From assembly GCA_963575645.1 (NCBI GenBank), contig OY754476.1, positions 62,001 to 126,000 of the forward strand: a DNA stretch of 64,000 bases, in the 5' to 3' direction. Shown here in pieces: positions 1 to 12,166 of this stretch (position 1 is its first letter; every line of letters begins with the position of its first letter). Source of the stretch: Xanthostigma xanthostigma. Its lineage: Eukaryota > Arthropoda > Insecta > Raphidioptera > Raphidiidae. The notes below the pieces were generated by a model, which was not told where the DNA came from, searched no databases, and saw nothing but the letters and a program-made list of their open reading frames with translations. The position numbers and the translations under genes were made by a program.

Positions 1-1374
1 CCCGCATTGACTTTCTCGCTGAACAGCATCGTTAGCGGATTTTGTTGGTCATCAAACTAACTTTCTGGATGTTTCCGAAACAAATGAGTGTTATTCTGAA
101 GGGTCAATATTGACATACCGATTTATGAAATATGATCGAAATCGTTTGAGTCGTTTTGGATAAAATCGCAATTTTCTATTTTTGTTCATCATACCCTTAA
201 TTAGGGGAATAAGGAGAAAAAGGGAAGAAAAAACCCTGAAGAATCCTCTAAAAATCTTAAGTTTGAAATTCGGTTTTGATCCGATAAACGATATGTTCGT
301 TAGGCCTTAGCACATACAGATGAATGGACATCCAAAAATCGTTTTTCTGTATGTAGGGATCACGAAACGTCTTAATTCCGTCGAACTCTCGATTTCGATT
401 TTTTTCGCGATGACAAGACTATGATCGCTTGAAAGTAAAAACTTGAGCGTAACGAATAAACACTGAAAAAACCGAACTTTGGTTAAGAAGTGCAAAAACC
501 TTGCGGTGTCAACTGGATTGGAGATCAATTGTATGTGCATGCAGAGCTCGACAAACACCTTTGAAAATGCAATTAACTACAAATACATTTCTCTATTAAA
601 AATATAATTGATTACAAATTATTTTACGTAAAAACAGATTTTATTAGCACGCAATGTAATAACTCGAATGTTAAAGTAATAAAATGACTAATTATAATTA
701 CTTTAATAATAAATGACATATTTCAAAATTTCTTATAAGGAAAATGATTATAGATGTGTTTTGAATTTTAAGATTATTTGTTTTTAATATAATAATTTAA
801 CTACAGTAAAATTATTTAACCTTAGAGTACTGAAGTATTATTATAAAAATAAATAAATTTAAATAACGAAGTGGTCTTTATCAAAATAATTACTCTAAAA
901 ACGGTATTCTTGGGTATCGTATGAGGAATTAATAATTTACTAATAATACTGATTTGAAAAAGTTAATCATTTACAATTACTTTCACTATAATAATTAATT
1001 ACTGTCCGGCTCTGAGTGTACTGCGCACATAATTATTTAATATCGGGTCATGCCGGTGGCAATAAGAGATAAGAAAGTTACGACAAGAGATGTGAAGTGA
1101 AAACAGAATGAAGACTAGTGCCTTTGTCGCTGTCATATCTTTCATCGCAAAAATCGACAAAATGGACGCAAATAGTATGATTACTACAATTAAATAATGT
1201 TATCCTTTCCATTCGTTTATATTTTCAATAACCTAGTTCCTGATTTTATCATGTTTTCTTGGCAAAATATTAAGGCCGTGTAGATATATGTGCCTATAAT
1301 ATTTATATTATGTACGTACGATTTTATTGCGTGTATGAACATTAAAAGTGATCTTATTTCCGAAGAGTCAACCA

Positions 1375-1588
1375 TGGGATTTTGGCGATGGTAGTGTGAA
1401 AAAGCTCGGTTACAGTTTCTGCCGGCTACCGTCTGATTTCACCGATGGTTATCTGACAACAGCCACCTCCTGCGAGGTTAAAGAGGACCTACGTCTTAAC
1501 TTCCTATCGACGTAGGTTCGCTCATTCACTGTGTCTCTCTTGGCCCGCGTTCCTCTCGCTCCCACAGACTCAGTTCGGGCCAACAGGT
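1375..1588 (+). other. GC-richer patch ending in a possible splice donor
   Basis: This stretch is clearly richer in G and C than its surroundings. It contains a short hairpin (ACCTACGTC...GACGTAGGT, about 1489-1517), a CT-rich tract ending in CCCACAG near 1567, and a good donor (AACAG|GTAATA) at about 1586. No reading frame matches the RRM1 or RRM2 residues expected upstream of the SR exon at 3430. It could be an untranslated or stop-containing alternative exon, a feature known from SR-protein genes, but that is inference. Confidence 0.25.
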
Positions 1589-2437
1589 AATAATCACTGA
1601 ATGGACAGAGTCGAATTATAAAGTACATTGATAAAAATATAATTAATTATTATCGATGCCGAGTGAAAAATTGTCACGTCATAAATTGTAAATTTATTTC
1701 AGCGCGATTTATGTTTTTCAATTCAGAAAAATCTCGAAAATCTTTGAAATCGTTTGTATTTCATAAATGATGTCTGCTTACTCGGTGGAAAAAACAAAAA
1801 CTTGATCTTTTATTCCCAATGAAATGTCATAGTACTTTCTTTCCATTTTCAGAAATGATAATTTGTTGAATAATGTTCGGCCAATAAAATTGAAATAACG
1901 ACTCATGCGGTTGTTGTGTCTTTTTTCAACGAGTAGAACTCATGTATTTTCAACCTGTCGGGACTAATCAGCTCCTGTATTTTCAACGGTTCCTTCATTT
2001 TCACGTCGTGGCAGTCGTAGACCCATCGGAAGAAACCTTTATTAATTTGTAGTACCTATTTGTACTATTTTTCCAATAGCTCAACAGTGCAGGAGACGCG
2101 TTGCGTGAGAAATAAGGACAGAAAATTTGAAAATGCGGTGAACGTTCCCGTTCCCCGTAGCTCGTTCTGTTGTCTAGGGGTAGGACTACAAGAAAACTTC
2201 CCTTGTTTTTTTAAATGAAAACTCCAAAATCTGTTTTATTGCTCAATGAGCGTTTATTATGAACATAAAAATATGTCAGTTTTTTTTATATAAGCACAAA
2301 TTAGATATTATATTAAACATTAAAAAATAGAATAAAAAATGGTATGTGCGTGTGTGCACGGGAAATGAAGAGGCGTCTAATCCAGAGTTTAGACACGAGT
2401 AATGGGAAACGACAGCTGTCAGGATTAATTCCATATT

Positions 2438-2944
2438 CCGGCACTTCACATGGATATTTGTATTTGTGTATTTGGCAAACAATTACCAAGTGTGGAGGGT
2501 CTATTTGACAAAGTGTTGGCCTTATTTGCCTATTTGACAAATTAATACCAAATACGCGTTACCGTGCGCTTGTCGGTTTTTCGAGGCACATCAAAGGAGT
2601 CAAATAGGCAAATACGGCAAATAAACCGTCCGCACAATGGCCATATTCAGAAGCGCACGCGCCGTGAACCTGTACGAACGTGCAGTATTTTTGTGTCTGT
2701 GCTGTGAGCGAGAACTGGAACAATTACTATTGAAAATTAATTGCGACAATGAAACAGTGCTAAAATTCCTGGAATTTTGAACCTTGCGTTCTGCTGCCAA
2801 ATGTTTGTGTGTTTGCTATTTGACTGCCATGTGTGGATGGTCGTATTTGCCTCTATTTGCATGTTTGTCTTGAACGTCATATATTTTGCCAAATACAGCA
2901 AACACCCAATAGCGAACACAAATAGCCATGTGAAGTGCCACCTT
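2438..2944. mobile_element. Non-autonomous DNA transposon with terminal inverted repeats
   Basis: GGCACTTCACATGG at about 2438 is mirrored by CCATGTGAAGTGCC at about 2930, and the similarity extends about 8 bp inwards (ATTTGT/ACAAAT). The interior carries many scattered CAAATA/TATTTG motifs, like the subterminal repeats of hAT-type elements. The same end sequence recurs once at 32577-32595 in the Duba gene. No clear target-site duplication is visible, so the superfamily is uncertain. Confidence 0.5.
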
Positions 2945-3429
2945 TACAGAAACTGTCGTTTGGTATTGGTAAGAATCGGGATGAGTTACTGTCGATAAAA
3001 CAAGTAACTAGGTGTGTGTCAAAACAAATACAAATTATTGAACTTTCACCAAAATAAACAGATACCAAAGAAACTCTAATCTCACAAATCTAAAAGAAAA
3101 CTAACCAGCGTTCGATATATTTGTCATGTCCACACAAAACATTTTTTATTGATAAAAGACAAAGACAACACTACATTTCGAAAAAAATTACTTACCTTTA
3201 AAGAGACAACAAAATACATCATAAATTCTTTTAAACAATAATTATCAAGAACACTAGCATACCGTTCGTGTCACTACATAAATCAGTTGAAAATACATGG
3301 GTCCGACTGCAATTTGTTACTTAAGTAACTGTTTCGACAATGTATTATTTCAATAATTGTATATGGACAAAATTATTTTTAAAGTATTCTTCAACAAAAA
3401 CTGACAGTCTGTATGTTTCTGGTTCGTAG

Positions 3430-4872
3430 GATTTGAAGGATTATATGAGACAAGCGGGAGAGGTGACATATGCTGACGCTCATAAACAACACCGGAATGA
3501 GGGGTAGGCATTTTTAAAAGCACTTTTTTTTATAAATATAACCACAATGTCTGACCTATCAAGGATTCGATTTACCGAATCTGTACTGTATTAATAACTC
3601 GAGTATACTTTTTTTAGAGTCGTAGAATTCGCCTCTTATTCAGATATGAAAGTTGCCATCGAAAAATTGGATGACACAGATTTGAACGGCCGTCGTATAA
3701 AACTAATTGAAGACAAACGTCGCGGTCGCCGCACACGTTCGTCCAGTAGTCGATCGCGGTCTCGTTCTCGCAAGCGCTCTCGATCACCTTCAAGGTAAAC
3801 TATTTATTGCAATGTTGTAATTTTTAATTCAACTTATAATTCTTTTAAAATACGCAGCCACAGCCGTTCTCGCAGCGGGTCGCATCACAGCAGCCGCTCA
3901 AAAACTCGCGAACATTCAAAAAGCAAATTGGTCGCAAGATCAAAAACGGCTTCAAGATCATCGTCCAAGTAAGATACTTTTTTTTTTTAACTCGGTATTG
4001 TATTTTCAGTTACAATTTTTTATTTGCTATTGTTATTAAACGTTTTGGAACATGAAGGAATAGAGATCAAAATACAAATTAAAAAGTACTGTGGGATTTT
4101 TAAAAGAAGACCGGTCTATGGAATGTAGCTCTATGACCTTATTGCAGAAGAGCGCACATGTATTTTATATTAGTAAAAGGTAATGATCCTGGAACCGCTT
4201 CTATGCAATAAGGGAGTCTAGTCGACCAATCGTATCACAATTGTGGTATCGCGATAATTGTACTCTTGCCATAGCCGTACGACTGTACAGCGACGCTTGC
4301 TAACAGTACAAAAAAATCATACACCAGACAGTACATAGGCGTGCGTCCACGGACTAAGTTGAGGGGTGTTGTCTGAATAACATCAAAATGGAAAGTAAAA
4401 AGGGAAAAACAGTTAGAAGTCGCGCTAGAGAGGTCATAGCGAATGTAATAAAAATGTGCGAGTTAGAGGCTCAAATTAATGCCTTAAAATTTAAAGCTAT
4501 ACATTGTTTGCATGTCTTGCTATGCGCCGCCTATGAATTCCGATAATTTGGGAACACATCAGCGACTTCTTGCCCTTTCCTCACCGGTCTTCTTTCGCCG
4601 ATCGCACAGTACATTGTGTGTCAATGAATTTATGCAGCAAAGTAGATAAATAAATTATTAAACTTTTATATCTTGTGTTGATCAACTGATACTTCTTATT
4701 TCATTTTATACAAGAGTCTTTGAGAACAGCTTCCAATATTTTTAAAATTTGTTTATATTTTAGAGACCATTCCAGATGTAAATCTCGTTCAGTGAGTACT
4801 GACAGGTCAAAGTCTAAAAGTCGTTCTCCATCCAAAAACCGTTCACCAGACAAAAGAGAAGACACCGATTAA
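3430..4872 (+). CDS. SR splicing factor, B52/SRp55-like, C-terminal exons (5' partial)
   Basis: Visible exons are 3430-3503, 3618-3794, 3858-3968 and 4764-4872 (stop TAA), with intact GT/AG sites and continuous phase. The first two encode the second half of an RRM2 pseudo-RRM ([37 protein letters not shown]), matching the SRSF4/5/6 and fly B52 family. The other exons encode an RS domain rich in SRSRSRS dipeptides, ending in KREDTD. Family members bind exonic enhancers in the nucleus through their RRMs and recruit the spliceosome through the phosphorylated RS tail. RRM1 and the start of RRM2, including the family SWQ region, are not found in the 3.4 kb upstream, so the gene either begins outside the window after a long intron or is truncated. 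Intron 3 holds a transposon-like unit (4103-4595). Confidence 0.85.
4103..4595. mobile_element. TIR element with a short transposase-like ORF, inside the SR gene intron 3
   Basis: A perfect 13-bp inverted repeat (AAAGAAGACCGGT, 4103-4115, mirrored at 4583-4595) bounds about 490 bp. Inside, an ATG at 4387 opens a frame of about 53 codons beginning [17 protein letters not shown] and ending in an in-frame TAA. This basic start resembles N-termini of DNA-transposon proteins, but the family was not identified. No target-site duplication was seen. Confidence 0.5.
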
Positions 4873-6829
4873 GTTCAACATTTATTTTACTTTCAAGATA
4901 TTGTGAAACCTGTATCAATATTTGTAAAGTATTTAATTTTCGCATGTTTTGTTCTAATGAAATCAAAATTTGATAACATATTTAAATAGGCAGTAGATAG
5001 TAATTTCAAGAAGTGATGTGCTCTTTTACATGAAATGATGATCTTCGATTATGCGTCTATAGTTCTGCACTACCTTAAATTTGTCAAGCGATCATTTCTT
5101 ATGATCAAAATAGTCAAAAATAAGATTATGTGTTGCCCTTAAAGACGTTTATTTTGTTGTAGAAGAAAATCCATTTTTAACTGACTTGAAAAAAGATGTT
5201 ATATGTTTGACACATATATTTTGTTTTATATACGTTCAGTCATAACTTTTTGAAGGGTTAACCGATTTGAAAAATTTCTACCCTATTTCGCTCAGACTGT
5301 TTACCAGTTTGTACCTTTGTACCATAAAATTTTTATAAAAATCGATTCAATCGTTTTAACTGGCTGCTAAAAAGAAGTTTTTTTAGATTTCATGCATTTG
5401 TGAATCGATTTTGATGAAACTTTTAAAAAAAATTTTATTAATAAAGTTAATTTAAATGTCCGATTGATTTGCTTCAAAAATAACGAATATGGAAATTTTA
5501 TTTATATGGATCTTCAGCTGATACACGGATCCCGAGCACATCACTGATTTTAAGTAATTAAACTTGAACACAATGTATTTGTTGGTAAAAAAAAAATGAT
5601 TAATAGAGTTGTTACTTCATTTGTGTTTTATTTAAGAATAAAAAAGTCAATTTTTTTTACAATGAATGGTTTTGATTTTGGAATATTTAGAAAAGAAAGA
5701 TAAGGAAACAAATATTCAAAAAATAAAATGGAGACATGTGCTATCAAGGTAGCTAAAAAAATACATATTATAATCGACGTCCTATGTTCAAAATTCTTGT
5801 AAGTTATAAACTGAGAAACAATCGAAGAAAATAAAAAAAAGTTTCAATCCAGTGAAATTTTGTGTACAGAATATCCGAAGAAACATATTCAACAAGAAAA
5901 TGCACAAAAGACTATATTTAATACTTAGGTCTGCGCGAACCAGGCGCGGTTCGAAGGGGGGGTCACAGGGGACATGACCCCCCCCCCCCAAAATCTAAGG
6001 TCAAATTGAAAAATCTCAAAAATTTGTCAAATAATAAAAGGAAATTTTTAGCTATCCCCTAACAGCGATAAATTTATAGTTTCCATTTGTTTTATAGGTA
6101 ATGTATAAAATAAAATTGTGTCTTGCGCAATAATGTTTATTTTATTCCAGATACCTATTTTTAACAGTGTAGTGAGTTACCCCCTCCAAAATTTCAGGCT
6201 GGGACCGCGCCTGGCGCGAATTTAGAGATTCATAGAAAGAGTCATTGTTCCTTTGGTCGATAGATTAGCAAATAAACTCAGCACACATTTAAGTAGAGCA
6301 CAGTTTCCGAAATCACGAAAGTCACATTTATATCATATTTCTGTTTATTGTTTGCAACAATCGTAGATACAGCATGCAAGATCCGAGTTATATCCATCGA
6401 CTTATACTACTGGACGTACCCTGACCAGCAGGGTGTATTATCGCCATAGTTAACGAGTGACAGATTGAGAAGGATAGAGTATGGTTGTGGCCTGTCTCTA
6501 TTATTTTCTGTACAAAGGTTGGCTCTTGCTGTTCCTGACTCGATGGATTACACATTCATTCTACCTCTTCTATCTGTTTTTTTCGCAAGGACACTAGTTT
6601 TTAGAAAGCTAGGGTAGTCCAGTAAATATACGTCAATAGTTATACCAGCTGCACCCAGAGATGTTGTACCACAGTTATGCCCTACGGCGAGTCGTTATGT
6701 TAAATGAAAATTACTAGATCTCTGTTACTAGATTAAGTTTGACAGTTCAAAACGAAATTGAAACACATGCAATATTTGTGGTTTTGATTTGGAATTATTA
6801 ATTAGAGATAAAGTTAAGTTCATTATCAA
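4873..6829. other. Intergenic region between SR gene and TACC
   Basis: It holds the 3' flank of the SR gene and AT-rich sequence without a supportable gene. Segments around 5150-5560 read like a degenerate dispersed repeat. A C-rich run at 5979-5988 and an inverted pair (ACCAGGCGCGG near 5938 and CCGCGCCTGG near 6204) frame a possible 270-bp non-autonomous element. The right end probably holds a TACC promoter and a non-coding first exon ending with the donor CAA|GTAAGT at 6829. Confidence 0.4.
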
Positions 6830-6967
6830 GTAAGTAATAATATAATAAAAGAGAATTTTTCGTTAGTAGATAGTAAACGTTTTATAATAGCTCGGTATGT
6901 GTGATAAAGATATACGCAATCAGTAAGAATAATAATTATGAAATTTTATTTGCCCCTTTTAGCAGAA

Positions 6968-9858
6968 ATGGACGGAAGCGGTGACAATGGAGCTAGTCCA
7001 TCTGTAGATCAAAAAGCAGATGATAAAAAGATCAGTATCCCGGAAAATAGCAATAGAAACGAACACAACGATCACATTCGCGAAGCATTTCAAGTTCTTG
7101 ACGACATTAAAACCCTTTTAGGAAACTTGAATAAACATTCTGGGGAAGGTGACACAATTACGGAACACTCAAATAGTGAAAACGATTGTGTATGTATAGA
7201 TTACAAAATAATGCGAATTACATATTTATAGGCATATGTTTAAAATTGTATTGTTTGTTTTAGTACGCAGAAAAGATTAATACAATTAAGGACATTTTGA
7301 AAACATTATTAGGTAATAAGTCAAACCTGTCAAAAGATCATAACAAAAGTTTTGATGAGTCAGAAACAAAAAACTCGAAGGCACATGAAACAATCCAACA
7401 TTTACGCGAACAACTCAATTTAAGAATGCAAAATGAAGAAAGATTTAAGTAAGTATATCCAAAAGCTATTTTTTAGGCCTAGTTTATATGAGAGGCGTTG
7501 GGCTAACGCGCGTTGAACGCCTCTCATATAAACTAGGCCTTACTCACCGTAAATATATTTGTGGTTATGTATCCATAAACCTTTTGCCTCTACTTACGCA
7601 ATATAAAATTTGTTATTGAGTAATAATGTATACTTAAAGTGAAACAGGAGCTCAACAATAGTAGATTTGTTCGCAACTTAGCCCGCGGTATAGATGATAG
7701 CTTTGACCCAATCAAATCCTTTTAGATAAAATCCACCCTCATTCTGTTCGGAAACTTTGTTCAAAAGACCGAAAATGTTTTTTTTTTTAATTTTCTAAGA
7801 AAAGTATATTTTTCCGAGCTCCATGTTTCTAGCTTAATCAATTTCAGAGATACATTATATACTTCCTGAAAGTTTCCATGCCAGTTTTTATCTCATGAGA
7901 TATGTATTTCGATAATTAGCTGGTTTTTTCGATCTTAACAATTAATAATCAAGTTAAGTTTTGTGTTTCTAGCTCGATAATTTCGAAAAAAGACTATTTT
8001 GCAAATTGAATTTAATACCTCTCTTTCTCTCGTTGACAATTTGTGAGATATGAACATTTTGTCAAAAAATCTACACCCTCATTTGGCTATCTTAGGGACT
8101 GAATTTCGAAAAATTCTTTCTTAGTGGGTGCTTATATCACAAAATGACCCTCTGCTCACCAAATTTCAACTTTGTGGGTTTTATAGTTCCTGGATTTTGT
8201 AATGAATTAATGAGCGGTATTTCGCTTAGGATATTTAGTAACTTGAAAGAAGAGGTCTGTGTATAAACAAAATAAATATATAAATTGACTTAATTGAAAC
8301 GATCGATTTAGTTAACCAGGCTATAAATTAGGATATAATTGTTAAATGGCTTGTCATAATTGGGCTAGCCTATTTCAGGAAAAACAGTTTATTAATATAA
8401 AGGCAGTGCCATATAATTATTGAAAATTCCTTTGTAGCTTAGTGATGGCAGAATACGAAAAAACAATTTCCAATTTAGTATCGGAAAAAGCTGTCATAGT
8501 CGAAGAGCGTGATACGGCTCAAAGGCATTTAGCTAATGTTGAAGCGGCTTTTACAGATGTCCATCAGTAAGTATTTGAAAATACTGGTTACCTGTACCTC
8601 GGAATACGCGCGTGTTTCAAAGTAGCAGTGGATGTTTTTGGTCTAGTGCACAGTAGTGTTATGTACATAAAAAAATGTGTACTTAACACCACGTAACTGA
8701 AATGAAAACTTCTATGGCAGTCGTAATCAGTTTGATGTAATATTAAGCAAATAAAAAATACGTGTGGCACTCGGGGACTGCCGCGGTAAAGCTATTGCAT
8801 ATTCTTTTTAGGTCTTTAAGTTTTTCTTCTCTATAAAACGAAAATAGCTAGGTATAAATAGTGTAATTACACACCAAAACAATTATACATTCAAAAAATT
8901 TGAACAAAAAGAACGATATTAAGAGTTTGATCATAGAATTTCGCGCGATGTACATTTATATAGATATAATATCATATATACTTTCTCTGCACATAACCTA
9001 AATAATTTAGGTTAATTTTATAGCAGTATTATATATAAATTCAAAAAAAAAAAAACTTCATTTGTGATAATAATAAAATGTATGTATATAGAGTACTCAC
9101 TCATTTTCTTTCACTATTTTTTATCACTTTCTTCATTAATAAATGCACTTTGTTTATTCATATTTAAAACATTTTATACACAAATAAAGATAGAATCAGT
9201 TATGAGCAACCATACATCTAGCTGCACGCACACAAACACCGTGCCGAAGTCTGCCGAACTGAAACGACGTTAGACGATGCACGGCCTTCAACGCCGCACC
9301 GCTGTGCCGGTCGGAGTGGGGGGTGTTAGGTCTTTTCGATACGGAATTTCTTGATTCGGTCGCCGCGCTCAAAGCCCGCGATAGAAGCTATGCAATAGCT
9401 TAATAATTAAAATATCACTAATAAACGTGCAATTTTTTCCATTGCAGGAAATATGAAAGATGTAAAACTATTATAGAAGGTTTTAAAACAAATGAAGCAG
9501 TCCTTAAAGATACAATAAGAATAAACGAAGAGCAAATTGCTAAACAGAATAATAAATACGAAGCATTGAAAACGCACGCTATGGCTCAACTTGAAAAGTA
9601 GGTTTTTGTTTTGTTTTTTAAGTTATTGAAACTTGTTTTTATGCCATATTTAATGCATTTTTGGCTTATTCCAGAGCCAACAACGAACTTAGCGAAATAA
9701 CTCGAAACCACAGCGATGAGGTAACGCGGCTCCGTGCAACAATGCAAAAATTAGAACTGAAAAGCAATTCGTTGACACAACAAGTAGAACAGAAAACAAA
9801 AGAATGTGAAGAACTCACACGTATTTGCGACGACCTTATTAATAAAGTCGGTCGTTAA
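6968..9858 (+). CDS. tacc: TACC-family centrosomal coiled-coil protein (short form)
   Basis: Exons 6968-7189, 7264-7448, 8438-8566, 9448-9597 and 9675-9858 join in frame to 289 codons plus TAA. The last three exons give the TACC domain: MAEYEKTIS, then KYERCKTIIEGF, and the diagnostic end VEQKTKECEELTRICDDLI, almost identical to the end of human TACC3 and fly TACC. TACC proteins form coiled-coil dimers that bind chTOG/Msps and, through Aurora A and clathrin, stabilise centrosomal microtubules. An upstream in-frame ATG at 6938 lies before a good acceptor (CCCCTTTTAG at 6953-6962), so the start at 6968 with a non-coding exon ending at 6829 is preferred. The protein is far shorter than fly (over 1,200 aa) or human TACCs and resembles C. 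elegans TAC-1 in size. The N-terminal exons repeat a KTLLGN motif. Long N-terminal isoforms from unseen exons remain possible. Confidence 0.88.
7475..7540. repeat. Near-perfect short palindrome in TACC intron 2
   Basis: Arms 7475-7499 and 7516-7540 are perfect 25-bp inverted repeats (AGGCCTAGTTTATATGAGAG...) around a 16-bp GC-rich centre that is itself partly self-complementary (TAACGCGCGTTG). It would form a strong hairpin in RNA or a cruciform in DNA. It looks like a tiny foldback MITE. Confidence 0.8.
8755..9403. repeat. Dispersed GC-rich repeat, two inverted pieces in TACC intron 3
   Basis: A + oriented fragment (about 8758-8800: GTGTGGCACTCGGGGACTGC, then AAGCTATTGCATA) and a - oriented piece (about 9230-9400, ending TATGCAATAGCTT) share the 13-bp sequence AAGCTATTGCATA in inverted orientation. 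The - piece is much richer in G and C than the intron around it. I recall very similar sequence as a common dispersed repeat of moths and butterflies, but the family name cannot be fixed here. Confidence 0.45.
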
Positions 9859-10190
9859 TTTGAACTTACAGAGCAATGAAAAGACAGAAAAACAATGCTT
9901 TTTTTACAATTCCCTTGATCAGTTCGTTTCAGCTGCTTGTAGCTAACTAATTCTGCCCTCCTATGGAGAAAAATTCGTTTTGAAAATTTTATTACTTTGA
10001 GTCATGTATTATCATTCGACTGCAGAAACGTACTGAAAGAAACCGTCAGAATGGAATTCTACGACAAACAAATGTAGCTTTATTTAAGACAAAATCTCAT
10101 AGACATGCATGCGTATTTTTTGTCCCTAAATTATTTAAATAATTTTGAAAATTATTTAAGTAAATGTGATCTGTAATATTATTATTTTTT

Positions 10191-10440
10191 GAAGTGAAAA
10201 CTTCTTTAGCGGCGTTGTACACTTTTTTTGTAATGGGTAAAAAATGTTAAACTCGCGTCAGGGTCACGTGTCCTGATCGAAAACGCGTAAGACGAAAACT
10301 TTTATTTATACAGCGTTAGACATCTAGCGTTGAAATATCGTACATAAAAATGCAATCTATGATACAAACCATTTTGATCGAAAATTCGTAAGACGTTAAT
10401 ATTCAAGTTTTCACTTCCGCCGGCACTCCCGGGATGCAAA
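10191..10440 (+). repeat. GAAGTGAAAACTTC family repeat, copy 1
   Basis: It starts with GAAGTGAAAACTTCTTTAGC and ends in CAAGTTTTCACTTCCGCCGG. The interior holds one unit containing TAGACATCTAGCGTTGAAAT. An inverted, longer copy lies at 23770-24222, and a shorter relative with the same ends at 11875-12166. Ends of this form are typical of non-autonomous DNA transposons. Confidence 0.6.
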
Positions 10441-11089
10441 GGGTTTTTTTTTTTTAATCTATAACGAAACTCAAGAGACCGAGTAATTTTTTCATTATAG
10501 ATATTTTAGAGCGAGAACTGGTTATGTTTTCAACTAATGTGTACTTTATAGAGACGTTTGACTAAATAATATCAATGTGAGCTATTGTACCGTTGTTTTT
10601 CAACTTTTCATTGCAACATCGTAAATAATGTATTTGCTGTGTAAATCTGTAATTAACTTGGCTTATTAAAAATAACAATAAAGAATAATAAAACGTAAGT
10701 GATAAGTTGTAAAATTAGAATGTATAAGAAAGCTAAATTGTAAAACAATATTTTCATGTTATTAATTTTATTTGTTTAGTTTAATTTTTGTATCAGAAAA
10801 TATTATATTATTTATACAGTCGACTTATCGTTTCATAAAAATTCAGCACAAAATATGAAAAAAATGAATAACATTCCATACTAAAGTGCATTTTTTAACA
10901 CCAAGTAGTATCAGTTATGGCATACAGGGTGTTCTCGGTCTACCTATTTTATCGACGTGAAAACATCTATTCGTTCGCACAGTGAACTTTCTTGTGTTAT
11001 AAAATACCGGCATATTTGAATCGCTAATGACTACGAGACTAATAATGCGTGAACAGTGGTTGAACCCATAGCAGGTAGAGCATGTCTGT

Positions 11090-11307
11090 ACGAGTTCGTC
11101 GCGCAGGATTTGTTTTGTCTGCGACGCTACACGAATGTAGGCGCATGCGCGTAATAGTCATGAATTAGCTTTGTGTAAAGTTTTAAGTTAATGCAGCGTC
11201 GAAACGCGTTTAACTAGGGCGTCAATTCAGGTATCTTTGTGAAGAGCTCAAGGAACACCACTAGGACTTAAAAGTGAAACAATGAAAATAGTAGCCGGAA
11301 TGTAAGT
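11090..11307 (+). promoter_or_regulatory. Possible orphan promoter and first exon with NRF1-type site
   Basis: The palindrome GCGCATGCGCG near 11141 fits the NRF1/Ewg binding consensus, a signature of housekeeping promoters, in an otherwise AT-rich region. About 140 bp downstream, ACAATGAAAATAGTAGCC leads after seven codons into a strong donor (AT|GTAAGTG, about 11302). Together they resemble a promoter with a short first coding exon. No downstream + strand exon could be linked to it, so it may be decayed or belong to an unseen gene. Confidence 0.25.
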
Positions 11308-11874
11308 GAAAATTGGTATTAAATTGGAAATCACGAAATAATTAAATATATCATCTCATATGATTCGGAAATATAGAAAACGCAAGTCGGCGGACAGCGA
11401 GAGCTACAGGAGCGCAGGATACAGGAAACACTAATGCTCAATGTTCTCACAAAAAATTACCATACGGACCCGAAATGTCACTTTTTTTTTGATAGTGCAA
11501 GTCAAAAGTAGATGATTGAGATTGAAACATCTTGACAAAAGTTGTATAAGACGAGAGGGAAATGATCATTAAAATTCGTAATCAAACATCAGGTTCACTG
11601 GCATTATGCTAATTTATGAGGAAGTGCGTGTTAATTATCGTACAACTTTTCCTAACGTGTCGATAACACTTCTTTTGACCTGTACTATTGTCCGTTAGAA
11701 ATAAATGGACAGACCGAGAACGGCCTGTATTTCAAGTTTAAAAATCTGTTGTCGAAGCCTGAAGCTTAGAAAAAAGCGTGACTCTTACCATACACTAAGC
11801 CACCAGCGCGCAGACAAAAAATATAGATGAAAGGATCCGCGTACATCGGCTTGCTTTGAAATTACAGATTTTTT

Positions 11875-12166
11875 TGAAGTAAAACTTCTTTACGCACGCT
11901 TGACTTGGGAAGTAAGCTGGTGAATGCGTGACGAGAGGGTTACGAAAAGTGTGATCGGGCGAGGCGAACGGAAGTTGAGAAGGAGATATAAGTTAGTGAA
12001 GATAGAAAGAGAGAGAGTTACGTTTCGTATATTACTGTAGGGGCAAGAGACAGGTGCGCGCGCACATTTTCTTTCTCTCTTCCTCTCATAGCCAGTTGTT
12101 TCGTATATCTAAGACTATTATACATATATAAATACATATAGATGGAGCTAAAGAAGTTTTACTTCA
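11875..12166. mobile_element. MITE with 18-bp terminal inverted repeats
   Basis: TGAAGTAAAACTTCTTTA at 11875-11892 is mirrored perfectly at 12149-12166. The ends are nearly the same as those of the repeats at 10191 and 23770, so they form one family with different interiors. The interior has purine-rich GA tracts and no ORF. Confidence 0.75.

Larger units (their letters stand above)
1..3429. other. AT-rich non-coding DNA upstream of the SR-protein exons
   Basis: No exon could be recognised here with confidence. It may be intron of the SR-protein gene, whose first visible exon opens in phase 0 at 3430 and therefore needs upstream exons. Two substructures stand out and are listed separately: a transposon-like inverted-repeat unit at 2438-2944 and a GC-richer patch at about 1375-1588. 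The remaining sequence shows no convincing reading frame on either strand. Confidence 0.5.

Noticed and set aside
307-558. 83-codon open frame on the minus strand
   Set aside because: It shows no recognisable motif, splice context or composition difference from the AT-rich surroundings.
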